A stretch of 64,000 bases of DNA from Eretmocerus hayati (lineage: Eukaryota; Arthropoda; Insecta; Hymenoptera; Aphelinidae): contig CM056742.1 of assembly GCA_029851415.1 (NCBI GenBank), positions 59,980,454 through 60,044,453 of the forward strand, written 5' to 3'. Numbering within the stretch: the first letter of the stretch is position 1; each line of letters begins with the position of its first letter. Shown in pieces: positions 56,024 to 64,000 of the stretch. The notes beneath the pieces are model-generated. The model saw only the letters and a program-made list of their open reading frames with translations, was not told the origin of the DNA and made no database searches. The position numbers and the translations under genes were made by a program.

Positions 56024-56207
56024 GTTTTATACGTCCATACGTAGAAACAGCGTGTTTCTGCGTACAGACGTATAAAACTGCATACGCGTCTCGTGCGGAA
56101 ACATTTTTCCTTCGGGAAAACCAAGCTGGACGGTGCCATCGCCCACGTCCAGCTCGGTTTCCCGAAGGAAAAAATGTTTCCAGCACTCGACGCGTAATGT
56201 ACTATTT
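56024..56207. repeat. Double-hairpin repeat, copy 2
   Basis: Short stem 56024-56078: GTTTTATACGTCCATACGTA..GAAACA, three-base loop, inverse TGTTTCTGCGTACAGACG..TATAAAAC. Long stem 56084-56195: ACGCGTCTCGTGCGGAAACA.. pairs with ..TGTTTCCAGCACTCGACGCGT. It is in the opposite orientation to copies 1 and 3 and ends in the shared flank GTAATGTACTATT. Confidence 0.75.
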
Positions 56208-57177
56208 GGAAGAAAAACACCAAGAAAACAATTCGACCCATTCTCGCATCTAAAATTCACGAAAGGCTCATTTTCGCAATCGAATTTTAAGGTACCAATC
56301 CGATTCTCTTTCTTGGATATATGTAAGACATATGAATAGTTTAGTGGAAGGAAAAATAATGTGTGACACCTTTCACAAACCTATAGAACAATTGGTGCAA
56401 AAATTATCCGATTCGATGCACTTTTATCGCTTTTCTTGTTCAATCGTTAGTTTCCTCATATTCAAGGCCATAAAAAAGAATTATCTTCCAAGAGGTCAAA
56501 ATTTCACTTCCGTATCCAATTATCAAATATAACGACATTGAGCATCATATCCCACAGCCACAGGAACCAAGAGACCGCTTTTCTTGTGCACGTTGAGCAA
56601 GTGCATTTTGTGATGCAATTTTGCCAAAAATGTGATTCACCCCGTTTCCTCCTATAAAATTAAGCTTGCCTCCTTTTCAAGCCTTCCTGCGCTAATTTTC
56701 CCTGAAAGATTATGTTACTCCTCCATGCTCCAAAGTATCGACAAAATCTCATTTCTAGCTTTGAAGAGTACTTTTTCGCGGAAATCTACGTTATTAGTGT
56801 TTGCTTTTCTTTCTTTGAAAGGGAAGAGTTGTTTTCGTGGAAACAAATTTTAGATCACTTTTTTCATTCAATCGCATATTTTCTTCAACGGAATTCGAAC
56901 TATAGTAACACGGGCCCACGAAATAAAAAAAAATCCTGATCAGAGAAGATAGAAGACATTTCCGTCGTATTTTGAGCTGCTGAACACCAATCTAAACTCA
57001 GAATATTACCTTCTTCTCGCCGTTTTCGAGTTATGACCAAATTTATGAGTTACAAAAATGCTAATGTACGAGTTTATGCGTTTCAAAGGCAAATTGCGAC
57101 TATTTGGAGCAAAACTGATGACGGGATCGTTTTTATCATCAAATTTCACGTCGAAAATATGTTTATTCAATATTTTG
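56208..57177. other. No supported gene
   Basis: AT-rich with short unanchored ORFs. Confidence 0.45.
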
Positions 57178-57645
57178 TGCCCTCTAGGAAGCTACAAAAA
57201 ACCTCCAAGTGGGCTTAAATTCCCTAGGCAGGGTCATTTCATCCTACGCGAAAATGGTGACCAGGTATGTCAAAACTAAGGTTGGGATCAGATTTGACGA
57301 CAAATTTTACATCAAAAACGTACTTTTTAGTGACTTCAGCACTGCTAAGAGCAAAAAGCCAGAGATAAAAGTCAGAGCAAAAATCACTAAGAAAATGAGT
57401 AAAATAACCGAACATCGGTACGCTGATCCGGAGCGTGATATATGTAATCTTTCGCTCGCGTTTTCTTCTAGCTCCTCAGCATCGCTGAAAATTCCCGAAA
57501 AATACGTTTTTGATGTGAAATTTGACGCAGAACTCGATCCCGCCCTTAGTTTTGACATACCTGATCACCATTTTGGTGTAGGATAAAAATACCCCGCCTG
57601 GGAAATTTAAGCTCATCTAGGGGTTTTTCTAGCTTCCGAGGGGGT
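57178..57645. repeat. Foldback element, about 470 bp
   Basis: Arms 57178-57325 and 57495-57645 are inverted copies, e.g. CCAGGTATGTCAAAACTAAG pairs with CTTAGTTTTGACATACCTG, and CTAGGAAGCTAC.. pairs with ..CTAGCTTCCGAG. The ORF at 57209-57586 crosses both arms and is a shadow. Confidence 0.7.
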
Positions 57646-57702
57646 ACAAAAATTTTGAGATGGGGATGAAGATGGGGATTGGAATGGGAAGTACCTTGCT
57701 AG

Positions 57703-58092
57703 TTTGGGCTAATTCGATCCAATTCGGCGTAATTACTCTTAGTTCGGTGTGATCCGATCTACTTCAGTCTAATTTGGTCTAAGGAGGTCGAGCTTCGTCT
57801 AGTTTGGTCCAATTTCGCATAATTCGGTCTAGTTCGGTGTAGTGTGATCCAGCTCGATGTGATACGGTTTAGTTATGTCCCATCCGACCTGGATTTGGTC
57901 TAGTTCGATCGAGTTCGATGTAGTTGGGTTCCATTCGGTCTTGTTCGGCCTAATATGGCCTGATTCGGTCTAGTTCGTTCTTGTTCGTTCTTGTTCGGCC
58001 TAATATAATCTGATTCGGTCTAGCTCGTTCTTGTTCGTCTAGTTCGATCTAGTTTGGTCTAATTTGGTTCAGTTTGGTTTAATTTCGTGTAG
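57703..58092. repeat. 10-bp minisatellite, 39 units
   Basis: Degenerate tandem repeat with consensus TTCGGTCTAG or TTCGGTCTAA. It spans 390 bp, with one 9-bp and one 11-bp unit that cancel out. Units drift (TTCGTTCTTG, TTTGGTCTAA, TTCGATGTAG), but the 10-bp register holds throughout. Confidence 0.9.
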
Positions 58093-59704
58093 TTCTCTAT
58101 TCCATCAATAGTATATTTCGGCCGTACTGAGCGAGCCTATTTTGAGCACGTGGACTTTTGTCTGCCGAGCGAAACCATGAGAGCGGGCCAACGTGTTGAA
58201 TCTGTATCGATTTTTTGCTATCTTAGTGATACGCGAGTCGCAGGTCAATTATGAACATTTCAACCTGGATAGTAGGGTTGTAACTTGGCCAAAAGAATTA
58301 AGTGAACGGGCATGGACGCCGTATTAGGAATCGGAAGATGGCTGAGCTAGACTCTGGAAGAAAAATTGACTGACATGAGCACCATTGAACCGAGTGTTGG
58401 CGAAATAATATAATTTTCTCGAGCTTCCCCATGTTGATTGGAATAGCCTTTCTCTCGCTCTCGGAATTGAATCATGAATTTTGTTGAAAACCATCAAGTT
58501 TTGGATGTAAAGTTATTGAATATACATACATCGTGTACTGTTCACATCGCCGGTTGCATTGAGGGATTTATCTTGGAAAATGGTATTTCCGTAGCAACCA
58601 CGTTTGCACACACCGTGAACCAGTTGAAATTATTTCACTCCTGGTGGAAGCATCATGTAAATTCAAAACGTACATATGTCTCCATGGAAAAAAAACCGAA
58701 GATATCCTCGTTGAGCTGTGGGGTGAGAATAATTTGAGTGAATTTTTCAATTCTGAAGTCACAATAGTATGGTTCAATCATTAAATGACACACCTTACAT
58801 TAATAATCAAACCACACGAGTTCTGGCCTATGCACACCTTCTACAATGATCAAAAAAAGCTATAACCTTGATGAAGCATAACACGAAAAAAGCAAAAGAT
58901 ATAGCACCATGCAGTCTAATCGAGGGAAAGATATATGCCACAATTTTGTTATTTTTGTTGGGCCACAATCAGGTGGGATATCTTATCTCGAATTCATAAT
59001 TTGTTCGACGGCCACTTCTACGTACTTAGCAACACGAACGATGCGAGTAAGGAAGTAATGAGACGTCTTTAGAATTTCAGGAAATCAAAGAGGTACTGGG
59101 GGTCTTCTGTAATCACCTTCCTAAAAACGCTCCTATACTTTCCTGAACAAAGAGCACACTTGTGTGGCAGTCAATCAAATCATTCATCAATTACGAAATT
59201 GCTCATAGAAATAGTCTCCAAATTGTCGAGATGACTTTATCGAAATTGTAGGGGATTGACGTCAACCCGTGGTATGGATTACCGCGGGTCGGGTGATTTG
59301 AATATCTCTTCGTATAATTAGAACTTCTTACTCGGTTGAAGAATATGTGAAAATTACGAGGGTCAGTGTTTTCTGAGATTTAAAAAATTTCCCGTGAGTA
59401 TATAAAATCAGATGATCGGATAGATCCTGTCGTTATTTGACTGTTGAAAGTCTAATCATGTACTTATACGGAAGTAGAATTCGCATCTAGTTGATGAGGT
59501 TTTGGCTTGCTTGGTTTTCGGCTTCAGCTGCATACAAAGGTCAAAATAATTGCTCGAAAGTGAGGGAGATCATGAACAAGGCGCAAATATTTTTTGTGTG
59601 AATTTGTAGGCACACAAATATCGGAAAATTGCAAAAATATTCATATGGATTTTACGAATTCCGTTATGTCCTCTTTCAAACTTATCTGACATATCTCACT
59701 GCGC
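58093..59704. other. No supported gene
   Basis: AT-rich; the ORF at 58474-58737 has no recognisable domain. Confidence 0.45.
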
Positions 59705-61080
59705 AACAAAATCTTGGGTCTGAAATAATGCAATGACCGGACAATGATTTTCTTGTGTATTTTTCGACGCTGAAACCGAATCCGAGCTCAGGTTTACGCC
59801 TACACGTCAGGATTTTCTTCAAATTGAAACAAACTGATTCTCTAAATTACAGCGTTTTTTCACGTTTTCCGCTAACTTTCTGAACTGAAGGTCTCTTAGC
59901 CAGCGAGTACAGATGGAACGAAGTGCATATCAAAATGTGTTTCTTTACGTATTTTGACCCGCTAAACACGGTCCTGGTGTTTTCGGAGCATATTGCAATC
60001 TCGAAACCGTATGAGCTTATTGACCACCTGGTATTTGGGAAAAAGTCTAATTTTGCAATAAATCTTCGAAAAATCACAAAACAGTCTAGAATGGACCGAA
60101 ATAGACGATCAATCTCACATTTTCTTCGTTTTGTAACATTCTTTGAGGAAAAAATTCGTGTAACAGCCGTAGATGCACTGGTTCTACGTCAGGAATTTCT
60201 CTTTCAAACAGCTATTTTTGTCATAACTCTTGCTGTGCTGAAGTCACGAGGAGAAAAGTTTCCTCTTGCACGGGGTACCCAAACATGGTTTTCCGACTCA
60301 AAATGACCGTCTAAACACAATCTCACGGTTCATTCAGAGCTATCACGTCAGAATTCCCTTCTAGCCGCAAGAGAACTCTTTGTGAGGAGTTTTGTCAACC
60401 TAGACAAAATTCCTGACATGGTATCCCAAAACAAACCACGAGATCGTTTCAAGAAGGTCATTTTCGTCGGAGAACCATATTTAGATGCCCTGCGCAAGGA
60501 GAAATTTTTCTCCTCGTGATTTTAGCACGGCAAAAAGTTGTGATCAAATTAGTTTAAAAAACAAATCCCTGGCGTGAAACCAGTGCCTCTTCGGCTGTTG
60601 GACACATTTTTTTCCTCAAAGTATAATACAAGACAAAGAAAATGCGAAGTTGAACGTCTAATTCGGTCTATCCTTCACTGTTTCATGATCTTTCGAAGAT
60701 TTATTGCAAAATCAGACTTCTTTGCAAATACCAGGTGACTAATAAGCTCATACAGCTTCGAGGTTGCAATATAGTGCTCTCTAAAAGCACCAGGACCGTG
60801 TTCAGCGGGTGAGAATACGCAGGGAAACCAATTTTTATATGCATTTTGACCCATCTGTACACCCTCGAAACGAGACCTTCAGTTTACAAAATTAGCGTGA
60901 AACTTGAAAGGACGATATTTTTTGAAGAATCAGTTTGTTTCGATTTTTAAAAAATCGTGACGTTTAGGTGCAAATCTGAGCTCGGATTCGGTTTGAGCGT
61001 CGGAAAATACACAAGAAAATCATTGTCCGGTCCATGCATTATTTCAGACCCAAAATTTTGTTGTGCAGTGATTATCTGAC
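59705..61080. repeat. Large imperfect palindrome, about 1.4 kb
   Basis: Arms of roughly 600 bp. The left begins near CTTATCTGACATATCTCACT and the right ends CAGTGATTATCTGAC. Matching blocks include CGGACAATGATTTTCTTGTG, CAAATACCAGGTG (inverted near 60026 and 60730), AACACGGTCCTGGTG, and GAAATTTTTCTCCTCGTGA-like words flanking the centre (about 60310-60480). The ORF at 59923-60306 lies wholly in the left arm. Confidence 0.8.
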
Positions 61081-62898
61081 CGCTTTGTGAGCTATCTGTT
61101 GAGAAGCTTTGATACATTTGCAAGATATCAGCATTTCCCGCATTAGCTATATGTACCGCTCACGTTGGAAAATGTCAATAAGCCGTGGCAATTGTTGAAT
61201 TGTTGCACTTATAGTGTGTAGCAGAAAGCAAATCGTATACTCGAATAAATCATTCGAAATACAACTTTAGGTGGATGACAAATCGTCACAGCTGAAGAAT
61301 ATTCTACCAGATGCACTTGAGATTAATCCAAATACCATTATCCATGCAGCGATAAATGCAAAATGATGATTGAAGTGACTTCTGAGTATGAGAATCAGAG
61401 CAGATTGCATAAGAGGCTGACTTTCGAACCCACCGGACTGTACTTTTAGTGATTGACCAAGATAGAAGACCGAACGATAATCACACAAAATGAACGAGAT
61501 GCTTTTCTGACGTATCGAGTATTGAAACGGTGTACCATCAATCGAGGTTACTTTGAAAGACTAGGTGACTTTGAACAGTCCAGGTACCAGTCCTGAATTA
61601 TTGAAATCACCAAAGAATGGATGCGTAAGAGTTTTGATAGTGATTTGCTTGATAGTGGCATGCATGGACAACCGTTTGTATCGGTGTAGAAGTCCCCATC
61701 AGCTGTAAGGGAGTTTACAACAAACCATTTGGACAGCATGATTTCGCAGTGAAGAAGTTGCTCCGAAGTATTGGTCATTTTCGAGCATTTTGGAGGTGAA
61801 TCAAAGTAAAAGACGCTAGATTTTATTGATCTATATCGATATCTTAATGATGTATTTCCACCCTTGCTCAATTTTGTAGTGTAAAAAATCAGGAACTTGT
61901 ATCTGTTGTCGTCCCTCAGGATGGGGTAACTTTGGAGATTTGAATGAAGAACTACATGCTTTTGCGAAGAACGTCGTGAGTTCAAAAACCACCAGTAAAC
62001 CGCAGAAAATCGGGCTTTTCTCGGAATGCGTGGTATATTTGTATCGAATTTGTTGACAAATCGATTCTTGTATTTCGATGATTCTTATTCTTTGGATTCA
62101 TGGTTAAGATCAATGGAATTTCGAAATGCTCTACATGACTCTATTATTATGAATCAAGAATCGAACATTTTTGTATGTCACATCACCAGAATCTTGGATT
62201 TCTGCCTGATCCCATAATACATAGTGTGCTCACGAACTGAAATCGTTAGGGGTTCATTTTTTCAAAAGGGTAACTTTATTATAACCGCCGCAATTATGAA
62301 TAAAATGAGACATAAGTCATTCCAAAGCCACTTCGACAGTATTTTATGATTATCAACTTCCGCTGCTCGAGGTTTTTGTACATTTTGCAATCGCGAGGGA
62401 TTTTGAATATTCAACCATGTAAAAATCCGGAAAATCTTTGCTACATTTGTGAAACAAAATGAGACGCCCTGCATAAAGAGATTTGATACGTGAGAATGAT
62501 CCTAATAAGCATTCAATCAACTAATGTCTCCGCTTTCATGTGCCATGCGCCGCGGCGGTTGTTGACGGCGCGCCGTCAACAATCCAATACAAACTGTTCT
62601 GTCACTGGACATCAGAGTCAAAACTGAATTCAACGCATGCAATCCAAAAAATTATGAGGTGTAGGTTTAACGACAACCATGCTTTCATTCAGCACTCCCA
62701 TACATGTTTACCTATTCAGTAACAAAACAAAACCCAGCTAAAACCAGAAACACATAATCCCAGGGGTTTATTCCAAGGACGAAAAAAATCGTATTAACTC
62801 ATACGCAGATCAAAACTGTATCTCTCAAGTGTACAGTAACTTTCAAAATTGATGGATCATGCATGGTCTCGCTGAATCCATGATAACTTCAAATCCCT
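61081..62898. other. No supported gene
   Basis: ORFs at 61267-61488 and 61548-61985 (minus) are not anchored. A FYTDTNG motif behind an acceptor-like TTACAG near 61695 is the only suggestive sign. Confidence 0.4.
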
Positions 62899-64000
62899 TC
62901 ATCATATGAAAATTTTGAAAAAAGGAATTCAAAGATCACAAAAAAATCTATCGATCCGTGTTTTTAAATATTTTTCAAGTGCTTTTTCAGTGCCCGTAAT
63001 CGACATTGAAAATCTAGAAAAATTCTTCAGTGGATCACCCACAACTTTGACGGGAAAGGTCGGATCACAAACATTTCTACGGGATCTTGTAGCTCATCTC
63101 AAAACATACTATTTTTAAAGTTCCCTGGACGATCTTTCCTGTCCGAGTAACGAACTCGAAGAGGAAAGTTTGCATAACATAGTGCTTACAGAGATCCCGA
63201 GGCTGGCACCTGTTTCGTTTCGTCTCTCTCTATTCTAGTGCGAAAGCTCATCAAAAAAATATCATACCACATGATTGTGACCTAAAATGATCTCATCTTT
63301 CAGAAAAATGTATCAGATCTTGTCTCAGATTTGAGAAGAGAACGATTTTTCAAGTTTTGTTATGAAATAGTATATTATGCGTCGAGTGCCAAAAATCTTT
63401 GTTCTTCACGAAAACTTGCTTGGACGTCGGCTTCGCGTTTTCGTAAAGAACAACATTTTTGGCACGAGACGCATATGCTATTACATACGGCGAGACGCGG
63501 AAACTGCGTCGAGTCGTATAGATTGATTTATTCCATATTTCGGCCGACGATATTATATTTGATACAAAATCTGATAGAAAATTCTGAAGGATAAGATCAT
63601 TCCACGTCATAATCACGTGGGGTGATATTGTTTTGATGAATTTCTGCACTAGAATAGAGCAAGACGAAACGAAACAGTTGCCAGCCCTGGGATCTCCGTA
63701 AGCAGTCTATATTATACAAACTTTTCTCTCCAAGCTCGTTTCTCGGACAGGGAAGATTGCACAGGGAACTTTGAAAAAAGGGAATTGTAGGTTCTGAGAC
63801 GAGCTACAAAATCCCGTAAGAATTATTGTGATCCGACTTTTCCCGTCAAAGTTGTGGGTGATCCACGGGAGAATTTTTTTTTAGATTTTCAATGTCGATT
63901 ACGGGCACTGAAAAAGCACTTGGAAAAGATTCGAAACACATGAATCGATAGATTTTTTTGTGATCTTCAAGATCCTACATTCAAAATTCCCATACGATGA
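62899..64000. repeat. Large foldback with a double hairpin at its apex, cut by the window end
   Basis: The left arm from 62899 (TCATCATATG, CTATCGATCCGTG, CAGTGCCCGTAATCGACATT, GTTTCGTTTCGTC) is inverted on the right up to the last base of the window (AATGTCGATTACGGGCACTG, CATGAATCGATAG, CATACGATGA). Pairing continues inward to about 63360 and 63540, where the apex is the double-hairpin unit. The right end may extend beyond the window. Confidence 0.8.
63377..63521. repeat. Double-hairpin repeat, copy 3 (diverged)
   Basis: Long stem 63377-63474: ATGCGTCGAGTGCCAAAAAT.. with ..ATTTTTGGCACGAGACGCAT. Short stem about 63484-63521: CATACGGCGAGACGC with GCGTCGAGTCGTATA. The layout and flanks (GAAATAGTATATTAT) match copies 1 and 2, but many stem bases differ on both strands. 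Confidence 0.7.

Noticed and set aside
57703..58092. CRISPR array or telomeric repeat
   Set aside because: Units are 10 bp with no spacers and do not match TTAGG or other telomere motifs; it is a minisatellite.
61548..61985. FYTDTNG motif resembling GH38 alpha-mannosidases, behind a TTACAG acceptor
   Set aside because: Only seven residues match; flanking residues do not follow the family in the same frame.

Overview
The window is eukaryotic and almost certainly from an arthropod, most likely an insect. There are no bacterial-style operons. Several ORFs have GT-AG splice sites and short introns, the background is AT-rich, and the dominant feature is a Ty3/gypsy LTR element with a baculovirus-F-like Env, a type typical of insect errantiviruses. 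I cannot name the species. The families resemble those common in hymenopteran genomes, but that is inference. I see no intact host gene. The window is an accessory, transposon-packed region.

Layout. 1-7.4 kb: a probable 5S rRNA tail at the window edge, then small inverted-repeat elements at 3064-3224, 3286-4406, 4542-5190, 5608-5847 and 6185-6529. 7.4-12.9 kb: a DDE-type DNA transposon whose broken gene lies at 8016-10082. A TA-target foldback sits in its right terminal repeat, and that foldback holds another foldback. Both arms of the outer foldback carry a tRNA-like stretch. 13.0-13.8 kb: the 3' end of a non-LTR retrotransposon. 18.2-20.7 kb: a transposase-like gene with one in-frame stop and a MITE in its last codons. 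21.1-21.6 kb: a spliced fragment of an unnamed family. 22.0-24.3 kb: a broken Ser/Thr kinase exon between pogo-like inverted termini. 27.8-28.9 kb: an integrase-like gene with a frame break. 32.5-32.9 kb: a PHD-finger exon.

34.1-48.8 kb: a complete minus-strand LTR retroelement with 293-bp LTRs that are identical by eye, a CGGG target duplication, and long open gag, pol and env frames. The parts fit one expression plan. Unspliced RNA gives Gag. A T TTA AAC heptamer next to the gag stop should shift ribosomes -1 into pol. A small signal-peptide exon upstream of gag appears to splice over gag-pol into the env frame. Pol is unusually long and carries an OTU-like cysteine-protease segment between RNase H and integrase.

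49.4-51.4 kb: a TIR element. 51.8-54.7 kb: one long ORF joining a hAT-type transposase to a Ulp1/SENP-like domain. 55-64 kb: mostly palindromes (56.0-56.2, 57.2-57.6, 59.7-61.1 and 62.9-64.0 kb), plus a 39-unit, 10-bp minisatellite at 57703-58092. A two-hairpin motif recurs at 3.9, 56.1 and 63.4 kb and keeps its base pairing although the sequence has diverged.
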